From Guptibacillus hwajinpoensis (lineage in GTDB: Bacteria > Bacillota > Bacilli > Bacillales > Bacillaceae_O), in NCBI GenBank assembly GCA_016841765.1, contig JAENYN010000008.1:38791-102790 (forward strand): DNA of 64,000 nt, in the 5' to 3' direction. Both the position numbers and the translations under genes were made by a program. Below the pieces are notes generated by a model. That model had not been told where the DNA came from. It searched no databases and was given only the letters and a program-made list of their open reading frames with translations. Shown here piece after piece: positions 53,817-60,932 of the stretch (within the stretch, counting starts at the first letter, position 1; each line of letters opens with the position of its first letter).

Positions 53817-53936
53817 TTATTCTGATTCTTGATTTTCCAGTAATAAGATGAGTTTCTTAATGTTCTTATTCATTTCTTTTAAATATCCTATGATGGTCAC
53901 AAAACTCACTATTATCAATAAGTAGAAGATCCACAC
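53817..53936 (-). CDS. Mini-protein: membrane helix plus charged tail (39 residues)
   Basis: VWIFYLLIIVSFVTIIGYLK is one membrane helix, followed by EMNKNIKKLILLLENQESE. GTG at 53936 follows AGGAAGTGG. It shares the plan of the other mini-proteins in this region. Confidence 0.55.
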   Translation of the reverse strand: MWIFYLLIIVSFVTIIGYLKEMNKNIKKLILLLENQESE

Positions 53937-54072
53937 GAAAACCACTTCCTTTCAATAATATTCCAAATGCATGATAATCATATCATATTAAAAATAAGAA
54001 ACCCCTTAAAGCTTTATGTATTCCATAATTTCGAGAGCATCCATTTGAATCCGCCCACCTGACAATTTACTA

Positions 54073-54270
54073 TCAATTTTGTTCAACCCCCGGAAGTCTG
54101 CATTTCTCCATCTTTATCCTTATTCCTCCCTTTACATATCTGAAAGCAAGTGCATAACCCAACCTTTGACCATGAGCCCTGGACAATCTCCTTGATAATT
54201 TTCTCATATCATCTAAGGTTTTGTTTAAAAATGTCCTGTTCTTTACCAGTTTGCTCTTATTTTGCGTCAT
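54073..54270 (-). CDS. Small basic protein of unknown function
   Basis: A 65-residue protein rich in Arg and Lys, MTQNKSKLVKNRTFLNKTLD followed by RRLSRAHGQRLGYALAFRYV. The ribosome site is weak, so the start or the whole gene is uncertain. Confidence 0.4.
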   Translation of the reverse strand: MTQNKSKLVKNRTFLNKTLDDMRKLSRRLSRAHGQRLGYALAFRYVKGGIRIKMEKCRLPGVEQN

Positions 54271-54432
54271 TGCTTTAAATCTTTAACGAACTATATCTTC
54301 TTTTCAATCGATGGATTACAATGGTCATAAATCTATGATTAACCAAAAGGCAAAAAGTTAACGATATGTTCACATTTGTCCCTAGTTCGTTTGTGTAAAA
54401 TTATTACAGGATAATGAACGGGAGGGAATCGA

Positions 54433-54564
54433 TTGAAAAGTTTAAAGCTCCTGAATTGGAACGATTTGATGGATGCCTACAAAAGGGCCTGTGAGTTTAA
54501 TTTATCTGAAGAATTTATAGAGATGCTGCGAAATGAAATAGAGAAGCGGAATCGCACGGATTAA
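54433..54564 (+). CDS. sda: Sda-like sporulation checkpoint protein
   Basis: A 43-residue protein: LNWNDLMDAYKRACEFNLSE then FIEMLRNEIEKRN. It matches the pattern of Sda (L-x-E-L-L-x2-S-Y-x-K-A-x-E-x2-L-x4-FI-x-LI-x2-EI-x-RR), a helical hairpin that blocks sporulation kinases when DNA replication is disturbed. Start TTG at 54433 follows GGGAGG. DnaA-box-like sequences (ATGTTCACA at 54366-54374 and TTTTACACA on the minus strand at 54392-54400) lie upstream, as expected for DnaA-controlled sda. The gene is too short for standard ORF cut-offs. Confidence 0.75.
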   Translation: MKSLKLLNWNDLMDAYKRACEFNLSEEFIEMLRNEIEKRNRTD

Positions 54565-54717
54565 CGGGAGGTTCCCCTCGGTATAAAACCGTGTTTAAGT
54601 CACAGATAGTTCTTTTGTACTCTATTTTTAACAAAATTTATATAATTTAATGTTAAAACTTGTATAACCATGTCGATATATAGGAGTGAAGGATCATCAG
54701 TCAAATAAAATCATACT

Positions 54718-54806
54718 GTGAATTTCGATAATGGCAAACCTGTTGAAAAGCAGGGACGCAAAGCCACGAACCTAAGGCACTGTTGCTACGGTAGTCGGGC
54801 CGCCGA
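54718..54806 (+). ncRNA. Cyclic di-GMP-I (GEMM) riboswitch
   Basis: The stretch holds the conserved blocks GGCAAACC, a stem CCTG / CAGG closed by a GAAA tetraloop, GGGACGCAAAGCC, the tetraloop-receptor element CCTAAGG and CTACGGTAG. This is the GEMM-I aptamer. It lies upstream of an EAL phosphodiesterase gene on the same strand, so the enzyme that destroys c-di-GMP is controlled by it. Confidence 0.93.
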
Positions 54807-54849
54807 AAAAGACACATTACAAGGGATATCTTCGTGTGTGCTTTTTTGC
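54807..54849 (+). terminator. Terminator-like hairpin of the riboswitch expression platform
   Basis: AAAAAGACACA can pair with TGTGTGCTTTTT with one bulge, and ends in six T. It lies between the aptamer and the ribosome site of the EAL gene. Whether c-di-GMP turns expression on or off cannot be read with certainty. Confidence 0.6.
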
Positions 54850-54886
54850 ATGTGGATATCTCCTTTCTTTTTGAGGGGGATTATTT

Positions 54887-55600
54887 GTGCAGTCAAAAAA
54901 CAGAGATAAAGATGTTTTCTACCATCTATACCAGCCGATTTACGACCTTGCCGCTAATCAAGTTTACGGATATGAAGCACTGCTCCGTGCGGATCAGCAA
55001 ATAAGCCCTGAGCGTTTTTTTAAAGAAAAACTGAAACAAGGCAGGCTGGTGGAGGCGGATATGCTCTCCGTTTACCAGGCGGTATCTAAATTCTTTTATG
55101 GCTACAAAAGGAACTGTCTTTTGTTCGTGAATATTTATCCCTCTACCTTGATGGATGTAAGGTTTCTAAAACAGTTGCTACAGCTGAAATGGAATCTCAA
55201 ATTCCCTGCGGAACAGGTCGTGTTTGAAATCAGTGAATCTGAAAAGATCCCGGACATGAGATTATTCAAGAAGCACGTAAGAGAACTGACGAAGCATGGT
55301 TTCTCCATTGCGGTTGATGACTTCGGAAAGGAATCTTCTTCCTTTGAACGTATGTTCGAATTGAAGCCTTCTTATATAAAATTGGATAAGTACCTGGCCG
55401 ATGGTTTCATGAAAAACCGTGGCAAACAAACCTTTCTGAAAGGGTTCGTCCAATCCATTTCCCCGAAAACCCAATTGATCATGGAAGGGATTGAGGATAT
55501 GCGGGTTGCTGAATTCGTCCACGAAATCGGTGTTCCCCTGGGCCAGGGTTATGCACTTGGAAAGCCGGCATATCTTTCGGAATCTTCATCTTTTATTTAG
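54887..55600 (+). CDS. EAL-domain c-di-GMP phosphodiesterase
   Basis: A 237-residue protein consisting of one EAL domain without sensor or GGDEF part. Catalytic and metal residues are present: E30 in YGYEALLR (EAL), N82 in FVNIYP, E114 in FEISE, D144/D145 in VDDFG, K165 in YIKLDK, E200 in MEGIED and Q220 in GQGYALGKP. The loop after DDFG (KESSS) differs from the usual TGYSS. The start is GTG at 54887, behind GAGGGGG. It is under a c-di-GMP riboswitch, giving direct feedback. Confidence 0.93.
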   Translation: MQSKNRDKDVFYHLYQPIYDLAANQVYGYEALLRADQQISPERFFKEKLKQGRLVEADMLSVYQAVSKFFYGYKRNCLLFVNIYPSTLMDVRFLKQLLQLKWNLKFPAEQVVFEISESEKIPDMRLFKKHVRELTKHGFSIAVDDFGKESSSFERMFELKPSYIKLDKYLADGFMKNRGKQTFLKGFVQSISPKTQLIMEGIEDMRVAEFVHEIGVPLGQGYALGKPAYLSESSSFI

Positions 55601-55727
55601 AACTGTCAAAACACTTCACACCTTCAATCTGGTAAAAAACATTCCAGATTAGACATATGGATTCCTTTAAACTGAATGTTTCATAGACTGGCACTACTGT
55701 CTGTTGCAAGTTTATACGACAATATAA

Positions 55728-55754
55728 AAAGGAGTTGTCAGCAGCAACTCCTTT
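55728..55754 (-). terminator. Terminator of the small overlapping genes at 55.8-56.1 kb
   Basis: A perfect 10-bp stem AAAGGAGTTG / CAACTCCTTT with a 7-base loop; T run on the minus strand. It may also stop transcription of the EAL gene from the other side. Confidence 0.75.
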
Positions 55755-55779
55755 CCCTGTTCTTTGTGCAAATTGGTTT

Positions 55780-55908
55780 TCATCCGTTCTGCCTCTTCCT
55801 TCTTGAAAGAACCCAGGGAGATTTCCCCATGGGCCTGAAAAAGTTCCCCATTTTGCCGTACTTCTTTTCGAGAGTGAACTTAAATTCTACAACATTAAGC
55901 TTACTCAT
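55780..55908 (-). CDS. Small basic protein overlapping the gene remnant upstream
   Basis: A 42-residue frame, MSKLNVVEFKFTLEKKYGKM to VLSRRKRQNG. Its ATG lies in ATGAGTAA, which contains the stop of the upstream frame; this overlap is typical of coupled genes. The end may have been altered by a frameshift, since another frame continues as GSFKKEEAERMKTN. Confidence 0.4.
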   Translation of the reverse strand: MSKLNVVEFKFTLEKKYGKMGNFFRPMGKSPWVLSRRKRQNG

Positions 55909-56074
55909 CACCCTGTCTTTTTTCTCCTTCAATATCTTCAACGCCCAGCCAGAGAGGTCCGCTCCATTCAGCTGGAGTGCCTTCTGCGAGCTGAAGCCAG
56001 GCACCTGGTATCATATCAATGCCTTCATCAGTAAAGCAAAACATCTCTGTATGGTAATGCTCTATATCAACCCA
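55901..56074 (-). pseudogene. C-terminal remnant of an unknown protein
   Basis: An open frame of 57 codons without a start encodes WVDIEHYHTEMFCFTDEGID, then GAWLQLAEGTPAEWSGPLWL and ends EDIEGEKRQGDE. The sequence looks coding and overlaps the start of the next small gene. Its 5' part is missing, replaced by the end of the anti-sigma-like gene at 56087. Confidence 0.45.
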
Positions 56075-56086
56075 TTATTGATTTCA

Positions 56087-57016
56087 TTAATAATTATCAA
56101 TGACTCCTCCAAGTGAAGAAGCTTGAACGGCTGGATTTTTCATCATTTCTATGATTTCATCTTTTGTCCCATAAACGACTACACCTAATATTTCTACATC
56201 GTCCATACTAATATCTTTCATAGTGTTGTAGGCTTTCTTGTGTTCACTAAAAGTACTCGTTTTCAATAACTTCAGGAATTCATCATATTCATGTGATAAC
56301 TCTGTTGTTGAACTAGAAGAGTCGTTTGTAGAAAAGCCTAATGCTTCATCCTCTCTAATAAACGTTGCAGACCAATCGTATTCTTTTGCCTCTTGTTGAA
56401 ATGTGTTTAACTGGCTATTGCTATAGGTGTTGACCCAAAACCAGGTCATTTGCGGAAGCTGCACGAAAGGCAATTCACTTTGCTTGTATGGCTTATCAAA
56501 AGAGAGAGCTACTTCGTATATTTTTTCCCCTTCCATACTCTTTATCAATTCTTCATCATTGCTGTATTTTTTATAAGCAACCTTTGGATGAAAAAACATC
56601 ATTTCTCTCCAACCATTATCTTTATACGAGAATTGCCAATCCTCTCCTGTGACTCCGATACTCCCACCTGAACCTCTTGAAAGTAAAACAGATGGATTTA
56701 GTCCAAAAGGATATTGTGCCTGTTCAATTACGACCGATTTAACTTTCATATCCTTAGAAATTTTATAATGGCTCATTCCACCTAAAAAACCTCTCGAATC
56801 CACAGTTTTACTAATATAGCCATTCGGAGTGCTAAGCTGGACATAAGCATCCCATTGCTTAAATGCTTTTTGGCTAAAATAAGCTGAAATGGCGAAATTG
56901 GCGATGTTTAAAATAACAAATACGATGACAGAAACGAAAACAATTGTTATCCTCGTCTTCATTTTACCTTTTTTTATCTTCTTCTCATCAAAAATATCCT
57001 CTGACTGTTCATTCAT
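56087..57016 (-). CDS. Anti-sigma-factor-like protein (YhdL type), no sigma factor nearby
   Basis: A 309-residue protein with a cytoplasmic N-terminus of about 20 residues, one membrane helix (ITIVFVSVIVFVILNIANFA) and an outer domain with GYISKTVDSRGFLGGMSHYK, EVALSFDKPYKQSELPFV and the C-terminal VVVYGTKDEIIEMMKN. These fit the sigma factor regulator N- and C-terminal domains found in B. subtilis YhdL, a regulator of SigM. Unusually, no sigma factor gene precedes it. ATG follows AGGGAG. Confidence 0.8.
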   Translation of the reverse strand: MNEQSEDIFDEKKIKKGKMKTRITIVFVSVIVFVILNIANFAISAYFSQKAFKQWDAYVQLSTPNGYISKTVDSRGFLGGMSHYKISKDMKVKSVVIEQAQYPFGLNPSVLLSRGSGGSIGVTGEDWQFSYKDNGWREMMFFHPKVAYKKYSNDEELIKSMEGEKIYEVALSFDKPYKQSELPFVQLPQMTWFWVNTYSNSQLNTFQQEAKEYDWSATFIREDEALGFSTNDSSSSTTELSHEYDEFLKLLKTSTFSEHKKAYNTMKDISMDDVEILGVVVYGTKDEIIEMMKNPAVQASSLGGVIDNY

Positions 57017-57035
57017 GAAGATTCCCCCACTCCCT

Positions 57036-57236
57036 TTATAAATGCTTTTCTTGCCCGAAATAGACAGTAAAATGAGATTTCTTTATAACGCAGCTCTCCA
57101 CTTTCTTAAAACGTAGGATATTTTCTATTGGAAGCTTCTCACTATAAATTTGATCCGGGCGCTTTCCCCCATTTTTTAATCGATCATTAACATTAATTGA
57201 AGTTTGCTCAAACGCTTGTAAAATGGACTTCCACAC
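57036..57236 (-). CDS. Possible small protein upstream of the anti-sigma-like gene
   Basis: A 66-residue frame (MWKSILQAFEQTSINVNDRL...) ends 19 bases before the next gene. It lacks a ribosome site and a family, so it may be a remnant of a lost upstream partner. Confidence 0.25.
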   Translation of the reverse strand: MWKSILQAFEQTSINVNDRLKNGGKRPDQIYSEKLPIENILRFKKVESCVIKKSHFTVYFGQEKHL

Positions 57237-57346
57237 AAAAATGAAAGTCTATATTAAAGCTGAACATATTCTTATTCCCCTTTGGGAACCGTAAGTCCTT
57301 CGATTTGGTATGGGCAAACTTCGACTTCATTGTCTCTTGTTATCGC

Positions 57347-58522
57347 TCAAAAGGGTTCATAGGTTCCATCTTGATAAACCTTGTAGTAGCCTAATGTTCC
57401 GGTTTTTCCGGATGCTCTTTTGAATACGGACACGAGTTGTACTACATAATATGAGCCCTTTTCATCTGTTCTGATCGTTTCATCTGCTCCAAACGAAACA
57501 TCCTTATCCTTTCCTTCGGGAAGTTGTTGTTTTAGGAGTTGGACAGCCTTATCTCCGCTTGAAATGCCGATATCTCCACCGCTTCCTTTTGTACCCATTT
57601 TGAAATTCATTACACTGTGACCTTTAAGTTTTTCTCCGTCTTTCCACAAAAAATGAACCGCATATCGATTTCCTACTTTTTCTTCGTCAACTTGTATATT
57701 TATTGTAGGGCTGTTGTTGTTTATATCTTCTATGATTTCTTCCCCAGAACTATTTACTAGAATTAACTCAACTTCTGATGGCGTTGGTTTCATTGTTCCC
57801 CAGTCAATTAAAATTCTGTCACCAATCTCTGCATCACCAGGATGGATGTCAGGATATGTATATGCTCTCTTATCCTCACAATTATTCCAACACACTTCTT
57901 CGTATGCGTTATCAAGCGCGGAGACTGATTCATCTGAACTTATTTTCTTTATGGAAGGAATACCTGTGTGAAATTGATTGTTTTGGGTGCGGTCTTCCTC
58001 CATCTCTTCAAGCAATCCGCCACCATGCATCCGAACGGTCGAAATCTTACCATCCTCATTGATGTTAACCCATCCTGATGCAACCGCTGTATTGGCTTCT
58101 CCGTCCTTGCTGTATTCCACTTCGACTTCATAATTATAGGCTTCACTCGCACTGTCGACCTTTTCGATATCGATATTCCGTGGGTTTAATTGATATCCAT
58201 TGCTGTATGCAGTACTGAGATACATCAAGATAAAATTCTTGTTATAGAATGCTTGTGGGTCCGCGACAACGGAATTATAGTTCACTTCAAGATACTCTTT
58301 TAATTCCGGTGAATTCGGTCCCTTATCAAGAGCATTTTCCAGTTCAACACCGGGACCTGTAAACTCATTTACCACAAAAGATTCGACTATCTTCTCATTC
58401 GGAAGCCCTTTAGTCAGCGTCTCTTTTTCTTCGATAACCCCGTTGCTTTTTTCTGAACAGCCGGTAAACAAAACCAGGACTGACAACAAAACAGCGATCA
58501 TTAAAAAACTATTCTTTTTCAT
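57347..58522 (-). CDS. Lipoprotein of unknown function, parent of the 18 kb pseudogene
   Basis: A 391-residue protein. MKKNSFLMIAVLLSVLVLFT with lipobox LFTGC marks a lipoprotein anchored at the outer membrane face. Three regions follow: residues about 25-170 (NEFTGPGVELENALDKGPNS), a middle part with AYTYPDIHPGDAEIGDRILI and NIQVDEEKVGNRYAVHF, and a C-terminal part with SSGDKAVQLLKQQLPEGKDK. ATG at 58522 follows GGAGGG. The partial copy at 18129-18819 aligns with the first two regions. The function is not recognised. Confidence 0.8.
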   Translation of the reverse strand: MKKNSFLMIAVLLSVLVLFTGCSEKSNGVIEEKETLTKGLPNEKIVESFVVNEFTGPGVELENALDKGPNSPELKEYLEVNYNSVVADPQAFYNKNFILMYLSTAYSNGYQLNPRNIDIEKVDSASEAYNYEVEVEYSKDGEANTAVASGWVNINEDGKISTVRMHGGGLLEEMEEDRTQNNQFHTGIPSIKKISSDESVSALDNAYEEVCWNNCEDKRAYTYPDIHPGDAEIGDRILIDWGTMKPTPSEVELILVNSSGEEIIEDINNNSPTINIQVDEEKVGNRYAVHFLWKDGEKLKGHSVMNFKMGTKGSGGDIGISSGDKAVQLLKQQLPEGKDKDVSFGADETIRTDEKGSYYVVQLVSVFKRASGKTGTLGYYKVYQDGTYEPF

Positions 58523-58538
58523 GTAATCCCTCCATAAT

Positions 58539-58658
58539 TCACCTGGATTCGCCTTCGTCATTGTTCTTATTTTCTCCCCATTTAAATCCAGATTTCCCCA
58601 TACAATACAAGACTCCTGTGATTGCTGATAAAGACAATATCGCTGTAATAAGTCCCAA
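58539..58658 (-). CDS. Mini membrane protein (39 residues) before the lipoprotein gene
   Basis: The frame starts at TTG (58658), 7 bases after GGGAGG, and encodes MGLITAILSLSAITGVLYCM followed by a polar tail GKSGFKWGENKNNDEGESR. Its stop lies 16 bases before the lipoprotein start, so the two may be co-transcribed. Confidence 0.5.
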   Translation of the reverse strand: MGLITAILSLSAITGVLYCMGKSGFKWGENKNNDEGESR

Positions 58659-59236
58659 TTTCCAGCCTCCCGTTTATGTACGGCTAACGCCCCAGTGGAA
58701 ATCCGTGATATGAGTTTAGTTCTCTTTTGAAGATAAGTAAGAAATTAAAATTAAAATTAAAATAATTCCTATTGCAAGCCCTGTCCAAGTTAGATCATCA
58801 AGTGTGCCTTAAGATAAATCGTGAGCTAAACCTGATAGTAGTAAAACTAGCCTTTATAGAAAAAGCAAGCATGACAATCCCGAATGCAATCCACAGAATA
58901 ATATTCCGGTTGCTTTTATCCTATCTTTATAAACAAACGGAATATGAAATCTAAATCTTTTGTTATACCCTCCTTCATCTATTTTCCTTTGGTACGTCTT
59001 TTTTTGTAGTCGATCGCATCTTTCGTGTGAATAACTGACTATTTCCTGCACTTCCTATTTTACCATAAATTTTCCAAGCCCCTTGAAAATCAAAAAGACA
59101 GCTGATTGGACAAAAAAATACCGGTTTCATTCATAACCAGCGTTCCTTGTTACCATCTTTTCTTTTCACAGACTTCATGCTCATATTTTATTCCTCTACA
59201 ATTTTAATTAAGATTTATGTTATGAATCCATAATAA
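58659..59236. other. Decayed intergenic region
   Basis: About 580 bases. Two short minus-strand hydrophobic frames (near 58725-58800, LTWTGLAIGIILILILISYL, and near 58800-58910, NIILWIAFGIVMLAFSIKAS) look coding but have no usable start codon. They are probably remnants of small membrane protein genes. Confidence 0.4.
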
Positions 59237-59283
59237 AAAAGTAGTTTGTACTGGAGTTATAATTTCCAATACAAACTACTTTT
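59237..59283 (-). terminator. Terminator after the VOC remnant
   Basis: Stem AAAAGTAGTTTGTA / TACAAACTACTTT, T-rich on the minus strand. Confidence 0.75.
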
Positions 59284-59326
59284 CCGTAAATCAACATCCC
59301 TCTTCTGGTGTTTTAATTATACGCTT

Positions 59327-59515
59327 TTAATTTGTGACTTTATTTTCTTCCTTAGACATATCAATCACTCTAAACGGATTTCCATCAATATCATTGTATA
59401 TCGCATATCTACCTGGTGGAATGTCACAAGGTTCTTTAATGAAGTTAAGCCTGGATTTATTTTTCGTATAAAAATCACTGATTGACTTGAGATATGCTGT
59501 TTCAACTTCCCGCCA
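59327..59515 (-). pseudogene. C-terminal remnant of a VOC/glyoxalase gene
   Basis: An open frame without start encodes REVETAYLKSISDFYTKNKS, then PPGRYAIYNDIDGNPFRVID, the typical end of a VOC domain (xDPDGNxFxxxD). The N-terminal half is missing. It abuts the coat-like fragment at 59549, so a rearrangement joined two broken genes. Confidence 0.7.
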
Positions 59516-59548
59516 TTATCTTTATGAAGCAGAGCGAAATGCCGATCT

Positions 59549-59706
59549 GTCCCTTGCGAGGTTTGGCAGAAAAAGGTTTCAACGATTCCGCGAGCCGCGT
59601 TTCCCGTTTTATCCATTTATCTTTATAGCGCCGTATCTTTTCTTATCTCCCTTATCCATATCCTTACTATTAAGGTAAGTAAGTTTCTAATCTCTTATCA
59701 ATTTTA
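59549..59706 (+). pseudogene. Truncated copy of the coat-like gene at 63244
   Basis: ARFGRKRFQRFREPRFPFYP and FIFIAPY repeat the C-terminal part of the 122-residue protein at 63244-63612 (GGFGRRRFRRFRRRRFPFYP, FVFIAPY). A frameshift follows APY, so the Tyr/Pro-rich tail is lost. The duplication extends through the terminator (GCACCTAAGAGGTGC) of both copies. The N-terminal half is absent. Confidence 0.8.
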
Positions 59707-59712
59707 TTCTTC

Positions 59713-59738
59713 GCACCTAAGAGGTGCATTTTTTTATG
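59713..59738 (+). terminator. Terminator copied with the coat-like fragment
   Basis: Stem GCACCT / AGGTGC with loop AAG, followed by a T run. It is identical to the hairpin at 63653. Confidence 0.8.
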
Positions 59739-59806
59739 TAGTTCATATTTTGAATCGAACATCATAAAATCAAAATGACTTTTACTTTCTGAAGGAGGAA
59801 TACGTT

Positions 59807-60187
59807 TTGGAAATACCTATAACAGGATTTATTTTAGATTCTGGTCAATCTAAAGAAGATGAAGAACATTCCCATGTATTATACCTTACTTCTTGGAATG
59901 GACGCCCAATTCATGTTCATAAATTCGGTGGGATAACCTCGTTTGATGTTGGACACCGACATCAATATGCAGGTACAACTGAACCAGCTCCAAGTGGCGT
60001 TCCCCACACACACAGCTATTTTACTGTTACTTCTTTCGATGCCGGACATAAACATAAAATAAAAGGAGAAACAGGTCCCGACATTCCGCTTCCAGGCGGA
60101 GGTCACTATCACAAATTTAAAGGAGTAACATCCGTTGATGGAAATCCTCCACATGAACATGCGTACAGTGGAAAAACCAGCCCCTGA
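59807..60187 (+). CDS. YmaF-family histidine-rich protein
   Basis: A 126-residue protein with repeated His motifs: EEHSHVLYLTSWNGRPIHVH, SFDVGHRHQYAGTTEPAPSG, SFDAGHKHKIKGETGP and HEHAYSGKTSP. This spacing is typical of the YmaF family. Start TTG at 59807 follows GGAGG. The many His pairs suggest metal binding at the spore or cell surface, which is inference. Confidence 0.85.
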   Translation: MEIPITGFILDSGQSKEDEEHSHVLYLTSWNGRPIHVHKFGGITSFDVGHRHQYAGTTEPAPSGVPHTHSYFTVTSFDAGHKHKIKGETGPDIPLPGGGHYHKFKGVTSVDGNPPHEHAYSGKTSP

Positions 60188-60256
60188 AATTAAAATTTTA
60201 GTTAAGTAACTGAAATCTCTGATCTGTTAGTGTCAATTATATACATCAATCTAGAA

Positions 60257-60289
60257 AAAATTGCTCAGGGCAAAGTCCTGCGCAATTTT
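60257..60289 (+). terminator. Terminator of the YmaF-like gene
   Basis: Stem AAAATTGC / GCAATTTT around an inner AGGGC / GTCCT-type pairing. Confidence 0.65.
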
Positions 60290-60932
60290 CCATTTCTTTG
60301 TTCATTTAAGGTCGCAAATTGTTTAAGAACCAAGAATTGCTGTGTCGAGTAGTTTTTCCCGTAGCCTTCCAATTCCTTTTTGTGAATACCTAATTGAAAG
60401 TAAGTTAACGTTCTTCAATTAAATTGATGAAGATTTCATTTTCCACCTGAGGTTTACCAATATTTTTTATTACATATATAAGAAATATACGATGAACCGG
60501 TTAATGGCAGTGAAAATGCTTAAGAGCGTAGTTGATCACTTCCCTTTCTTAATGTTCCAATCGATCAAAGATTCTCGCTACTTTAATTATTCCTAACATA
60601 CATCCCTCATTTTTATCGGTAGAAACCACATTCTTAACTCAATTTCAAATCCTATATATCCAACTCCAGAGCTGATTTCTTCACGATCTAAAAATTAGAA
60701 ATTGTATTGCCGTTTAATTCGAATTAGGCTCCAGAACAATAAAATGCAGGACAACATTTCCAGCAAATACCGGCCATTTAGACGAAACGAAACGCCCCCT
60801 GAATCGTCTAATCAAAAAAAGACAACTCCAGCTGTCTTAATTTATAGTCCCAAAAATTCACGCCATGAATTTTTCAATGAATACCGACTCTGGAAAACAC
60901 ATAGAAATTAACTTAAAAAGGGTGGACTGGCT
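60290..60932. other. Intergenic gap without a supported gene
   Basis: About 640 AT-rich bases. One plus-strand frame (60702-60911) has no ribosome site and no recognisable protein. No RNA element was recognised. Confidence 0.4.

Noticed and set aside
54718..54909. 63-residue protein over the riboswitch
   Set aside because: The frame covers the GEMM aptamer, whose RNA motifs explain the sequence; there is no ribosome site.
55676..56116. 146-residue plus-strand protein
   Set aside because: It overlaps a terminator hairpin and two minus-strand coding frames; no ribosome site and no family.
60702..60911. 69-residue plus-strand protein upstream of the LTA synthase-family gene
   Set aside because: No ribosome site, no hydrophobic or domain pattern; probably chance.
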